Positions 1 through 7,428 of a stretch of 43,639 nucleotides of DNA are shown in pieces (position 1 is the first letter of the stretch; each line of letters begins with the position of its first letter). The stretch is from Alcaligenaceae bacterium (GTDB lineage: Bacteria > Pseudomonadota > Gammaproteobacteria > Burkholderiales > Burkholderiaceae_B), in assembly GCA_029263615.1 (NCBI GenBank), contig JAJUFT010000011.1:1-43639 (forward strand). The letters are read 5' to 3'. The notes beneath the pieces were generated by a model. It was not told where the DNA came from and did no database searches. It worked only from the letters and a program-made list of their open reading frames with translations. The translations under genes and the position numbers were made by a program.

Positions 1-73
1 AAATCACCGAAGTCAGGTCAATCACGCGGACGCCGTCGAGCGGGCGCCCGGAAGCAGAAACAGCTGGATTCAT
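1..73 (-). CDS. CaiB/BaiF (family III) CoA-transferase, N-terminal fragment
   Basis: Reading the minus strand from the ATG at 73-71 gives about 24 codons before the window ends. They include PLDGVRVIDLTSVI, the characteristic start of family III CoA-transferases. These enzymes move CoA from one carboxylic acid thioester to another, which activates a substrate without ATP. Only the N-terminus is visible, so the catalytic Asp and the substrate class cannot be judged. The gene diverges from LysR-1 (173 onward). Its upstream region carries an inverted repeat and the promoter element shared with the acyl-CoA dehydrogenase, Bug and crotonase genes nearby, so it probably supplies the CoA-activation step of that pathway. 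Confidence 0.8.
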   Translation of the reverse strand, partial: MNPAVSASGRPLDGVRVIDLTSVI

Positions 74-129
74 GGTGTGCAGCATCAAAACTCCGACGTC
101 TGCATCTTATCGATCGGCTACATAATCTA

Positions 130-170
130 CTAATATAAGATCTGTATCACTTGATAATGAATATTTATCA
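130..170 (-). promoter_or_regulatory. Divergent caiB/LysR-1 control region: LysR-like inverted repeat plus shared promoter element (copy 1)
   Basis: A perfect inverted repeat TGATAA-N7-TTATCA lies at 152-170, two bases before the LysR-1 start codon; it fits a LysR-type T-N11-A box and suggests autoregulation. Read on the minus strand toward caiB, the inner TTATCA is followed by exactly 11 nt and then TCTTATATT-AG (140-130), 58 nt before the caiB ATG. The same arrangement occurs at 1052-1092, 5460-5500 and 7401-7428. The whole spacer is AT-rich, unlike the surrounding genes. Confidence 0.6.
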
Positions 171-172
171 CT

Positions 173-1054
173 ATGAAACTGCGGCAGCTTCAACAGTTCG
201 TCACCATTGCTGAGCTTGGAAGCTATCGGCGCGCGGCCGAGGCACTCTTCATCGCTCAGCCGGCCTTGACGGTCTCGATGCAGAAACTGGAACATGACAT
301 GGGCGCGCAACTGTTCGAGCGTGGCGCGCGGGGGGCGGAACTCACGGCCGCGGGGCAGGCGCTGCTCGAAGTCGCCCGACGCGTCCTGTTCCATGCCGAT
401 CAGGCACGGCGCTCGGTTCACATGGTGGTGCATGGCGAATCCGGCCGTCTGCGCCTCGGTTTCGTGGGGTCGGCCACTTACGCTTTGCTGCCCCGTACGA
501 TTCCTCCCTTCCGGGCGCGTTATCCCGACATCGAAGTGAGTCTGTTGGAAGAACGTACGGTGGTGCTGCTGGACATGTTGCGGGCAAACGCGATCGATGC
601 CGCTCTGGTGCGAGGGCCGGTGGCCACCGAGCCGCACCTCGAAAGCTGGGTGGTAGAGCGTGATGACTTTGTCCTGGCCGTGAACCGGGCACACCCGCTG
701 GCGGACGCGGGCAGCGTCTCCTTGGGGGCATTTTCAGCCGACCCCTTCGTGATGTATTCCGCCCAGGAAGTCCCCGGCCTGCACGGCGTCGTGCTTGCCC
801 TGTGCGCCCGTGCCGGTTTTGCGCCCGTCGTCCACCAGGAGGCGGTGCAGGTGCAGACCGTGGTCAGCCTGGTAGCCAGCGGCCTTGGGGTGGCCCTGGT
901 GCCGGGGGTGGCGCGCGCCTATTCCAACCCGCATGTGTGTTTTCTGACGCTGACCGATGCCGATGCGCGAGAGGCCATCGCCCTGTCCCTCGTCACGCAC
1001 CGGGATACGCGCTGCATGCCAGTGGTCCGCTTGCGGGACAGCATGCTGGCGTGA
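173..1054 (+). CDS. LysR-family transcriptional regulator (LysR-1)
   Basis: A 293-residue protein with the normal LysR layout: an N-terminal winged helix-turn-helix (about residues 1-60, with AAEALFIAQPALTVSMQKLE as recognition region) and a periplasmic-binding-protein-like effector domain from about residue 90. The length is typical. It sits between two likely targets, the divergent CoA-transferase gene and the downstream acyl-CoA dehydrogenase pair. An inverted repeat touches its own start, and its stop codon overlaps the next copy of the shared promoter element at 1052. It is clearly related to LysR-2 (4553-5452): both share a GFVGSA segment and a QEAVQV-TV-SLV-GLG-ALVP segment. The effector is unknown; a pathway intermediate or CoA ester is a reasonable guess. 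Confidence 0.93.
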   Translation: MKLRQLQQFVTIAELGSYRRAAEALFIAQPALTVSMQKLEHDMGAQLFERGARGAELTAAGQALLEVARRVLFHADQARRSVHMVVHGESGRLRLGFVGSATYALLPRTIPPFRARYPDIEVSLLEERTVVLLDMLRANAIDAALVRGPVATEPHLESWVVERDDFVLAVNRAHPLADAGSVSLGAFSADPFVMYSAQEVPGLHGVVLALCARAGFAPVVHQEAVQVQTVVSLVASGLGVALVPGVARAYSNPHVCFLTLTDADAREAIALSLVTHRDTRCMPVVRLRDSMLA

Positions 1055-1092
1055 TTCATGGAATGTATCGTTTTCTAAAATAATAATATTGG
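1052..1092 (+). promoter_or_regulatory. Shared promoter element, copy 2 (acyl-CoA dehydrogenase operon)
   Basis: TGATTC (1052-1057), 7 nt, GTATCG (1065-1070), 11 nt, AATAATATT (1082-1090), then GG. This matches the element at the caiB, bug-1 and crotonase promoters in order, spacing and orientation. The AT-rich 9-mer ends 58 nt before the ATG at 1149. It may be a LysR half-site plus core promoter or activator-proximal site. Confidence 0.6.
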
Positions 1093-1148
1093 ACGTGGAT
1101 GGTGCTTCACGGAGATAGTGCTGCATCCGCCTTTATGGGAAGCAACAC

Positions 1149-2303
1149 ATGACGATGGATGTTCTGGATCTCACCTTCATTCCGGATGAAGACGAGGCGC
1201 TGCGCGCCCCGGTACGTCGATTTCTTGAAGACACGCTGCACGGCATGCCGGCAGACCGGCGGGCCCGCAGCTGGATGGGCTTTGATGCCGATTTCAGTCG
1301 TGCATTGGCCGAGCGCGGCTGGCTGGGGCTGACCCTGCCCAAAGCCTATGGCGGTGCGGGACGCGGGCCCTTTTCACGGTTTGTTGTGTCGGAAGAATTG
1401 CTCGCTGCCGGCGCGCCGGTGTCGGCTCACTGGATCGCCGACCGCCAGAGTGGGCCGCTCATTCTGAAGTACGGTACCGAGGAGCAGAAGCGCTTCTACC
1501 TGCCCCGCATCAGCCGGGCAGAAGCCTTCTTCTGCATCGGCATGAGCGAGCCGGGTTCGGGCTCCGATCTGGCCAGCATCCGCACCCGCGCCACTCGCAC
1601 CGACACCGGCTGGCTGCTGAACGGCAGCAAGATCTGGACAACCAATGCCCAGCACTCGCATTACATGATCGCGCTGGTGCGCACCTCGGGCGAACCGCAG
1701 GACCGTTACAAGGGCCTGTCGCAACTGATCGTCGACCTCAGCCTGCCGGGGGTGACGGTGCGCCCCATCGAAGACCTGTCGGGCGATGCCCATTTTTCCG
1801 AAGTCTTCTTCGACAACGTCGAATGTCCCGCCGACGCGCTCATTGGTGAAGAAGGCAACGGCTGGGCGCAGGTCAATGCCGAACTGGCCTTCGAACGCAG
1901 CGGGCCCGAACGGCTCTATTCCAGCATGGTACTGGTGGAAAGCTGGCTGCGGCATTGCCGGGAGAACGCGTCGCAGGGCAGTGTCCGTCTGGAAACCCTG
2001 GGACATGTCGTGTCGTGGCTGACCGTGCTGCGCTCCCTGTCGCTGGCCCTGACGGCCAAGCTGGCCCGCGGCGAGAGCCCCGCCATCGAGGCCTCGCTGG
2101 TGAAGGACCTGGGCACGGAAATCGAACAGGCCATTCCGCGCTGGATTGCGGACGTCATTGGCGCGGAGCCGCAGATCGCCGTCTCGGCCGAACTGCGACG
2201 CACCGTGTCCTACCTCGAGCAGCTGGCCCCTTCCTTCTCGTTGCGCGGCGGCACCCGTGAAATCATGCGCGGCATCATCGCCCGCGGCCTCAAATTGCGC
2301 TAG
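1149..2303 (+). CDS. Acyl-CoA dehydrogenase, large-type subunit
   Basis: A 384-residue flavoprotein of the acyl-CoA dehydrogenase family, expected to introduce an alpha,beta double bond into an acyl-CoA and pass electrons to ETF. Seen directly: an N-terminal helical domain, the FAD/substrate signature GMSEPGSGSDL at 131-141, NGSKIWTTNA at 158-167, and a C-terminal GGTREIMRGIIARGL tail. The Glu that precedes GGT in enzymes such as MCAD is Arg here, so the catalytic base is probably elsewhere or in the partner subunit. The next gene, 11 nt downstream, encodes a second, shorter ACAD-like protein, as in heteromeric ACADs of steroid and side-chain degradation. A weak purine-rich site (GGGAAG) precedes the chosen ATG; an in-frame ATG at 1155 is an alternative. 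Confidence 0.92.
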   Translation: MTMDVLDLTFIPDEDEALRAPVRRFLEDTLHGMPADRRARSWMGFDADFSRALAERGWLGLTLPKAYGGAGRGPFSRFVVSEELLAAGAPVSAHWIADRQSGPLILKYGTEEQKRFYLPRISRAEAFFCIGMSEPGSGSDLASIRTRATRTDTGWLLNGSKIWTTNAQHSHYMIALVRTSGEPQDRYKGLSQLIVDLSLPGVTVRPIEDLSGDAHFSEVFFDNVECPADALIGEEGNGWAQVNAELAFERSGPERLYSSMVLVESWLRHCRENASQGSVRLETLGHVVSWLTVLRSLSLALTAKLARGESPAIEASLVKDLGTEIEQAIPRWIADVIGAEPQIAVSAELRRTVSYLEQLAPSFSLRGGTREIMRGIIARGLKLR

Positions 2304-2314
2304 GAGTCCCCTGT

Positions 2315-3328
2315 ATGGAAATGCTTACCCAAGCACTGGAACGTCTTTTTCGCGAGCGTGCGACGCCTCAGGTGGTGCGGGCCATCGAAGATGGCAGGGA
2401 CGACGAGGCGCTGTGGTCGGAAATCACGGAGAGCGGTTTTCTCGACCTGCTGCTGCCGGAGGAAAACGGAGGCGCCGGCGTCAGCCTGAGTGAAGCCTTC
2501 CCTTCTTTCCTGCTGGCGGGGCTGCACGCGGTGCCGCTTCCGTTCGTGCAGACCGTTCTGGCGCGGGCCTGGCTTCAGGCACATGGCGTCGAAGCGCCCG
2601 AGGGGCGGATCGCCATTGCAGGGCCGGAGACGCAGCAATGCGCCGATGGCGGCCTGGTGGCGCGCGGCGTGGCCTTCGGCAAGGTGGCAGATTGGGTGCT
2701 GGCGCAATTCGATGCACTCCGGGTGCTGCTGCCGGCTGACTCGGCCCGAGTGGAGGGCGAACAGGTACGCGGCAGCCTGTCGGCGGATTTCCACTGGGCG
2801 TCGCTGCCCGGCGCGGCCCTGATCGTCAGTTACACCGAGGGAAATGTCTCGCCCGTGGCCCTGGGGGCCGCCGCGTTGGCGCCTCTCATGGCGGGTGCCG
2901 CGCGCCAGGCGCTGGACATGACTCTGACCCATGTCGCCGAACGGCAGCAGTTTGGTCGTCCCATCGCTCAGTTTCAGGCAGTGCAAAGCCAGGTGAGTGT
3001 GATGGCCGAGCGTGTCTGGGCCATGCGAATGGCAGCCCGGCTGGCTTTCCATGCGTCGGGCGTCATGCCTTCACCGGTGCGCACGGCCCTGGCCAAGGCG
3101 CGTTGCAGCGAGGCGGCCGTGCAGGTGGCCGACATTGCACATGCACTGCACGGGGCCATCGGGATCACCGAAGAATACGATCTGCAACTCTACACGCGAC
3201 GCCTGCGCGAATGGCGCCGCACCTCGGGCAGCGAGGCCTGGTGGGCCCGTGAGCTGGGTTCGGCGCTGCAGGCGTCACAGGGGTCGGTGCTCGATTTCAT
3301 CATCGCCAACACGCAGGCCGCGGCCTGA
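2315..3328 (+). CDS. Acyl-CoA dehydrogenase-like partner subunit
   Basis: A 337-residue ACAD-family protein, shorter than the usual 380 or so. The middle beta-domain signature found in the upstream gene is absent or degenerate, while the C-terminal helical domain is intact: ERQQFGRPIAQFQAVQ at 209-224 and HALHGAIGITEEYDLQLYTRR at 276-296. The TEE pair in the latter stands where related proteins have a T-W-E-H segment and could supply the catalytic Glu. A good AGGAG site precedes the ATG, 11 nt after the upstream stop. The two genes are almost certainly one operon, and the proteins plausibly form a heteromeric enzyme with one complete FAD site shared between subunits; that is inference from family precedent. 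Confidence 0.88.
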   Translation: MEMLTQALERLFRERATPQVVRAIEDGRDDEALWSEITESGFLDLLLPEENGGAGVSLSEAFPSFLLAGLHAVPLPFVQTVLARAWLQAHGVEAPEGRIAIAGPETQQCADGGLVARGVAFGKVADWVLAQFDALRVLLPADSARVEGEQVRGSLSADFHWASLPGAALIVSYTEGNVSPVALGAAALAPLMAGAARQALDMTLTHVAERQQFGRPIAQFQAVQSQVSVMAERVWAMRMAARLAFHASGVMPSPVRTALAKARCSEAAVQVADIAHALHGAIGITEEYDLQLYTRRLREWRRTSGSEAWWARELGSALQASQGSVLDFIIANTQAAA

Positions 3329-3409
3329 GCGGGCCCCCCGCCGATTGGCTTTTGTGAAGAAAATGGTCCATACTGGGGAAGTCGTTGTTTTTCAAGGGTT
3401 TTCCCCAAA

Positions 3410-4126
3410 TTGCCGATCCTCTCTTCTCATTTCCTCGGTTTGAAGACCCGTACCCAGCGGGTCGACATTGCCGGGGGTGACTCCCTTCTGATTCGCAGTC
3501 TCAAGGACCATCAACAATATTACGACCCGCACGGCGCAGCACGCCGCCTGGGGATCTGTTCCGCATCGTGGCCTCTGTTCGGTCTGATCTGGCCTTCCAG
3601 CATTCATCTGGCCGAGCGCCTGCAGCAACGGCCCGTCAAGCCGGAAGAACGCATTCTGGAAATTGGTTGTGGCCTGGCCCTTCCCACCTTGGTCGGCCGG
3701 CGACGCGGGGCGCGCATCACCGCCAGTGACCGCCATCCCATGACCCGAGCGTTTCTGGAAGCCAATGCGAGGCTCAACGAGATCGACACGATCAAGTACC
3801 GGCATGGCCAATGGGGGTGGGAGGGCGAAGTCTGCGTCAAGGATGCGGGAGCCGAGCCCTTGTCGGCCCGTTACGACCTGATTCTGGGCAGCGACCTGTT
3901 GTACGACCGCGACGCGCCGGCCGAGCTGGCCCATTTCATCGACGACCACGCGCAAGCGGCGGCAGAAGTCTGGATCATCGACCCCGACCGTGGCCACCGG
4001 CCCGCCTTCACCCGCGAGATGGCGCGATACGGTTTCGAACTCGTGGAGCAGGAGCGTATCGAAGACGCGCCCGAGGAAGACGGGGAGCGCCCCTATAAGG
4101 GGCGACTGCTGCGCTACATGCGCTGA
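3410..4126 (+). CDS. Class I SAM-dependent methyltransferase (METTL21/methyltransf_16-like)
   Basis: About 238 residues. Motif I (LEIGCGLALPTL, about residues 80-91) and an acidic post-motif segment (ITASDRHP) mark a Rossmann-fold methyltransferase. A later YDLILGSDLLYDRD segment resembles the D/N-x-x-Y region of the family that methylates lysines of translation factors and other proteins. The target here is unknown. The start is uncertain: the only in-frame start giving the full N-terminus is a TTG at 3410 with no clear ribosome-binding site, and a TTG at 3440 is the next option. A repeat TGGGGAA...TTTCCCCA (about 3373-3408) lies just before the start. The gene does not carry the promoter element shared by its catabolic neighbours and probably is not part of that pathway. 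Confidence 0.8.
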   Translation: MPILSSHFLGLKTRTQRVDIAGGDSLLIRSLKDHQQYYDPHGAARRLGICSASWPLFGLIWPSSIHLAERLQQRPVKPEERILEIGCGLALPTLVGRRRGARITASDRHPMTRAFLEANARLNEIDTIKYRHGQWGWEGEVCVKDAGAEPLSARYDLILGSDLLYDRDAPAELAHFIDDHAQAAAEVWIIDPDRGHRPAFTREMARYGFELVEQERIEDAPEEDGERPYKGRLLRYMR

Positions 4127-4135
4127 CCCGGACCC

Positions 4136-4519
4136 TTACCAGGCGCCCTGGCCGTCGTTCAGGCGGGCGAAGCCCCGCACCAGACGGTAGATGTACCAGA
4201 CCGCCACACCGAAAAGAATCACGGTGCCTACGTACATCCACACGGTCATGGCGCCCACGATCGAAAACAGCAGGGAATACCAGAAAGTGCGGATCAGCAG
4301 GCCCATGTGCTCTCCGTAGATGGTGCCTGCGAACGCATTGCGCTTCACATAGGCCATGATCAGTCCGATGATGGACGGCAGGCCGCCCAGAAAGAGCCCC
4401 AGCACGAACATGCCATAGACGATCATGCTGTACGTCTTCATGGAACGCGCCGTTTCAGACTGAGCAGGGTCGAGCACCTCGACGTCAATGATTTCCGGGC
4501 GGTTCGAATTCGGGTTCAT
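4136..4519 (-). CDS. Small membrane protein, DUF4870/Tic20-like
   Basis: A 127-residue protein starting MNPNSNRPEII, preceded by an AGGGGA ribosome-binding site. After a polar N-terminus of about 35 residues there are hydrophobic stretches at about 37-60 (two closely spaced segments around a GGLPSIIGLIMAY loop) and at about 80-118. The central N-A-F-x-G-T-I-Y-x-x-H pattern resembles the DUF4870 group of small inner-membrane proteins, whose function is not established. It converges with the methyltransferase (9 nt apart) and lies tail-to-head with LysR-2. No link to the catabolic cluster is visible. Confidence 0.72.
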   Translation of the reverse strand: MNPNSNRPEIIDVEVLDPAQSETARSMKTYSMIVYGMFVLGLFLGGLPSIIGLIMAYVKRNAFAGTIYGEHMGLLIRTFWYSLLFSIVGAMTVWMYVGTVILFGVAVWYIYRLVRGFARLNDGQGAW

Positions 4520-4552
4520 GGGCGGACATCCCCTGGGTGAAATGGCTTGCAA

Positions 4553-5452
4553 TTATAGGCTGGGCGGCTCGGGGAAAACCTCGAGAGCGGTTGCCCTGAA
4601 GTTCCGGATCAGGGGCGTTTCGTCCTCGGTCCGCCAGGCCAGCGAGATGCCGACGGTGGCACTCGCGGGAAAGTCGGCGACGGATTTCCACTTGATGAGC
4701 TTGCTGTCGGTGCGACTGATGGACGGTACGAGAGCAATACCCAGGCCGGCCTCCACCAGGCTGATGACGGTCGCCACCTGGACGGCTTCCTGGGCGATCC
4801 GCGGTGTGAACCCGTGCGTCTCGCAGGCATGCAGCGCGGCCATGCGCAGGCCCGGTGCATCATCGGTGTAGAAGATGAAATCCTGATGACGAAGGTTGGC
4901 CATGCGGACCGTGGCGGCTTCCGCCAGCGCATGCTTGAGCGGCACTGCGAGCAGCAGCTGCTCGGTACGCAGCGATTGCATGCGCAGTTGGGTGCGGGCC
5001 GGGACAGGCACGCGCAGAATGCCGATGTCCATGGCGCCGGTTTCCAGCGCATCGATGATGCGCACGGACCGGGATTCGCGCAGCACCAGCTGCACGCCGG
5101 GGTGTCGCTGGCGAAACACCGGCACCAAGGCGGGCAGAATGCCCTGGATGGCGGAGCCCACGAAGCCGATGCGCAGTTCGCCCCGTTCGCCCTGCGCGGC
5201 CGCGCGCGCCGACTGCATGAACTGCCCGGCATGGAAAAGGGCGCGACGTGCGTCCTGCAGGGCGGCCTCGCCGCTCTTGGTTAGCCGCACGCCTTCTTTG
5301 CCACGATCGAAAAGCGCGACGCCCAGCTCGGATTCCAGTTTGCGAATGGAAACGGACAGCGGCGGTTGGGACATGTGCAGCCGCTCGGCCGCCTTGCGAA
5401 AATTGAGGGTTTCAGCCAGCACGACAAACTGGCGCAAATGGCGGAAATCCAT
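4553..5452 (-). CDS. LysR-family transcriptional regulator (LysR-2)
   Basis: 299 residues from the ATG at 5452 (MDFRHLRQFVVLAETLNFRKAAERLHMSQ...). The reading frame is open further upstream, but that extension lies in the AT-rich divergent promoter and lacks LysR similarity. The helix-turn-helix is at about residues 15-40 and the effector domain begins near 90. It is a paralogue of LysR-1, sharing GFVGSAI and the QEAVQVATVISLVEAGLGIALVP segment. It diverges from the Bug receptor gene, and its start codon lies 7 nt from the inverted-repeat half-sites at 5460-5478, so it likely represses itself and activates the Bug gene. Confidence 0.93.
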   Translation of the reverse strand: MDFRHLRQFVVLAETLNFRKAAERLHMSQPPLSVSIRKLESELGVALFDRGKEGVRLTKSGEAALQDARRALFHAGQFMQSARAAAQGERGELRIGFVGSAIQGILPALVPVFRQRHPGVQLVLRESRSVRIIDALETGAMDIGILRVPVPARTQLRMQSLRTEQLLLAVPLKHALAEAATVRMANLRHQDFIFYTDDAPGLRMAALHACETHGFTPRIAQEAVQVATVISLVEAGLGIALVPSISRTDSKLIKWKSVADFPASATVGISLAWRTEDETPLIRNFRATALEVFPEPPSL

Positions 5453-5459
5453 GGGCAGG

Positions 5460-5500
5460 TAATACAGAATCGTTATCAACGGAATAATAAATAATATTAG
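5460..5500 (+). promoter_or_regulatory. Shared promoter element, copy 3 (Bug-1/LysR-2)
   Basis: TAATAC (5460-5465), 7 nt, TTATCA (5473-5478), 11 nt, AATAATATT (5490-5498), then AG. The 9-mer ends 64 nt before the GTG start of the Bug gene. Half-site spacing and the 11-nt gap are identical to copies 1 and 2. Confidence 0.6.
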
Positions 5501-5562
5501 ACAGCAATACTGTAGTGGGAAACACTGGACGCCTCGAACACATAACGAGAGAGGAGATTTCA

Positions 5563-6531
5563 GTGAAGAAGACGTTCGGATTTGCCCTGGCTCTGAGTCT
5601 GATGGCGGGAATGCTGGCGAGCGCGCCCGCACACGCTGCCTATCCGGAACGGCCCATCAAGCTGGTCGTATCTTTCCCGCCGGGCAGTGGTACCGACACC
5701 AACGCCCGCTATGCAGCCACCCGGCTTCAGGAAAGGATCGGGGTGCCGGTGATCGTCGAGAACAAGCCGGGAGCCAACAGCTTCATTGCGGCTGAAGCCG
5801 TGGTCAACGCCAAGCCGGACGGCTACACCCTGCTGCTGGCGAGCAATTCTCCGGTCACGACCAACGTGGTCATGTTCAAGGACCTGCCCTACGACCCCGT
5901 CAAGCAGCTGACCCCCTTGGCGAAACTGGCCTATGGCCCCATGGGCGTGGCGGTGAAGGCGGATTCCCCCTTCAAGACCATCGGCGATCTCATTGCGCAT
6001 TCGAAGCAGAACCCCAATTCACTGAACTACGGCGCTGGCAGTGCTTCCTACCGGATCGCCACCGAACTCTTTCTGGCACAGGCCGGTATCAAGGCGGAGC
6101 ATATTCCCTACAAGGGCGCAGCCCCGGCGCTGACGGATCTGGCCGGTGGGCATGTGGATTTCGTGTTTGCCGACCTGGGGGCGGTGGTGCCGTTCATCGA
6201 GTCGGGGGCAATGCGTGTGCTGGCGGTCACCGGCGACCAGCGCGTCAGCGCCGTGCCGGATGTCCCCACGCTTCAGGAGGCGGGGCTCAAGGACTACTAC
6301 ATGATCAACTTCACGGCGGCCTTTGCGCCGGCCGGCACGCCCAAGGAGATTGTGGATCTGCTGTCGGATCACTTCGTCGAAATCTATCGCGACCCGGCCA
6401 CGCAGGAATTCCTCGATCGCACGCACTGGCTGGCCTTTCCGGGCGGGCAGGAAGAACTGCGCAAGTTCCAGCTGTCGGAGATCGAGCGCTGGGGCGCCGC
6501 CGCGCGGGCAGCGAACATTCCCCAGCAGTAA
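5563..6531 (+). CDS. Bug-family TTT solute-binding receptor (Bug-1)
   Basis: 322 residues from a GTG codon with a strong GAGAGAGGAGA ribosome-binding site. A classical signal peptide (KK, hydrophobic core, cut near APAHA|AYP, about residue 25) sends it to the periplasm. The mature part has the Bug hallmarks: YPERPIKLVVSFPPGSGTDTNAR near the start, a PDGYTLLLAS segment, and HIPYKGAAPALTDLAGGHVD. Bug proteins bind small carboxylates for tripartite tricarboxylate transporters (TctABC). No TctA/TctB genes are adjacent, which is common for the expanded Bug set of Alcaligenaceae. Its promoter element ties it to the CoA-transferase, ACAD and crotonase genes, so it may bind the acid that the pathway degrades. 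Confidence 0.93.
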   Translation: MKKTFGFALALSLMAGMLASAPAHAAYPERPIKLVVSFPPGSGTDTNARYAATRLQERIGVPVIVENKPGANSFIAAEAVVNAKPDGYTLLLASNSPVTTNVVMFKDLPYDPVKQLTPLAKLAYGPMGVAVKADSPFKTIGDLIAHSKQNPNSLNYGAGSASYRIATELFLAQAGIKAEHIPYKGAAPALTDLAGGHVDFVFADLGAVVPFIESGAMRVLAVTGDQRVSAVPDVPTLQEAGLKDYYMINFTAAFAPAGTPKEIVDLLSDHFVEIYRDPATQEFLDRTHWLAFPGGQEELRKFQLSEIERWGAAARAANIPQQ

Positions 6532-6553
6532 AACGGAACGAGACGGCGGGCGC

Positions 6554-7345
6554 TTATTTCTTCGAGCGCTTGCCGGCCATGAATGCCGCGACCGCCTCGG
6601 CGTGTTGCGGCGATTTGTGGGCGATGGCCTGGAAGGCCGCACACATTTCCAGGTGAGAATCCAGGCGCGTGAACTGCGCTTCGCGCAAGAGGCGTTTGGC
6701 CATACGCACGCTTTCCGGCGGGTTGACGGCAATGCGCATGGCCAGCGCATGCGCTTCTTCGAGCACCGAATCGGCCGGCACCACGCGAGAGACGATGCCC
6801 CATTCCAGCGCCTGTTGCGCGCTGAAGGTTTCTCCGGTGAGTGCCAGTTCCGCGGCGCGTGCGGGGCCGACCAGGCGGGGCAGGAACCAGGCACCGCCGT
6901 CGCCCGGAATGATACCCAGTTTCACAAAGCTTTCCGCCATTTTTGCGTCTGCGCTGGCAATGCGGAGGTCGCACATGCAGGCCAGATCGAAGCCGGCACC
7001 GATGGCGTGACCGTTGATGGCGGCAATGGACGGCACTTCCAGGTTGTGCAGGGCCAGCGGCAGTCGCTGAATGCCTTCGCGGTATTCGTGACGCAGATCG
7101 GCACTGCTGAATTCGGGCCGCAGCTGCCTTTCCATTTCATCGATGCTGCCCCCCGAGGAGAACACGCTCCCCTTGCCGGTGATGATCACCACCCGGGCGG
7201 TGTGTTCCGTCTGAATGCGGTGGAAGGCTTCGAGGAAGGCGTCGACCAGCCCGCTGCCGGTCAGGGCATTGCGGGTGGGAGGATAATCCATTGTCAGCGT
7301 GACAATGCCGTGTTCATCCTGCTGGAAATGAAGAATGTCGCTCAT
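6554..7345 (-). CDS. Enoyl-CoA hydratase/isomerase (crotonase) family protein
   Basis: 263 residues, the usual crotonase length, with an AAGGA ribosome-binding site. The core is recognisable: SSGGSIDEM at about 63-71, INGHAIGAGFDLACMCDLRIAS at 110-131 and ESFVKLGIIPGDGGAWFLPRLVG at 138-160. The last two contribute the oxyanion hole and CoA pocket in the family. By eye alignment with rat mitochondrial hydratase, the two catalytic glutamates correspond to D120 and F140, so simple enoyl-CoA hydration is doubtful; isomerase, hydrolase or another crotonase reaction is possible. It converges with the Bug gene (22 nt between stops) and has its own copy of the shared promoter element. Confidence 0.9.
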   Translation of the reverse strand: MSDILHFQQDEHGIVTLTMDYPPTRNALTGSGLVDAFLEAFHRIQTEHTARVVIITGKGSVFSSGGSIDEMERQLRPEFSSADLRHEYREGIQRLPLALHNLEVPSIAAINGHAIGAGFDLACMCDLRIASADAKMAESFVKLGIIPGDGGAWFLPRLVGPARAAELALTGETFSAQQALEWGIVSRVVPADSVLEEAHALAMRIAVNPPESVRMAKRLLREAQFTRLDSHLEMCAAFQAIAHKSPQHAEAVAAFMAGKRSKK

Positions 7346-7400
7346 GATTGTCCTTGTTGCATGTACCGGGGCCCAGCATAGGAGTTGCCCCCGATTCGGA

Positions 7401-7428
7401 CAAATATTATTTATGTGCGGGGTGATAG
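7401..7428 (-). promoter_or_regulatory. Shared promoter element, copy 4 (crotonase gene)
   Basis: On the minus strand: CTATCA (7428-7423), 11 nt, AATAATATT (7411-7403), then TG. The 9-mer ends 57 nt before the crotonase ATG. The outer half-site seen in copies 1-3 is weak here. This is the same 9-mer at the same distance and orientation as copies 2 and 3. Confidence 0.6.
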
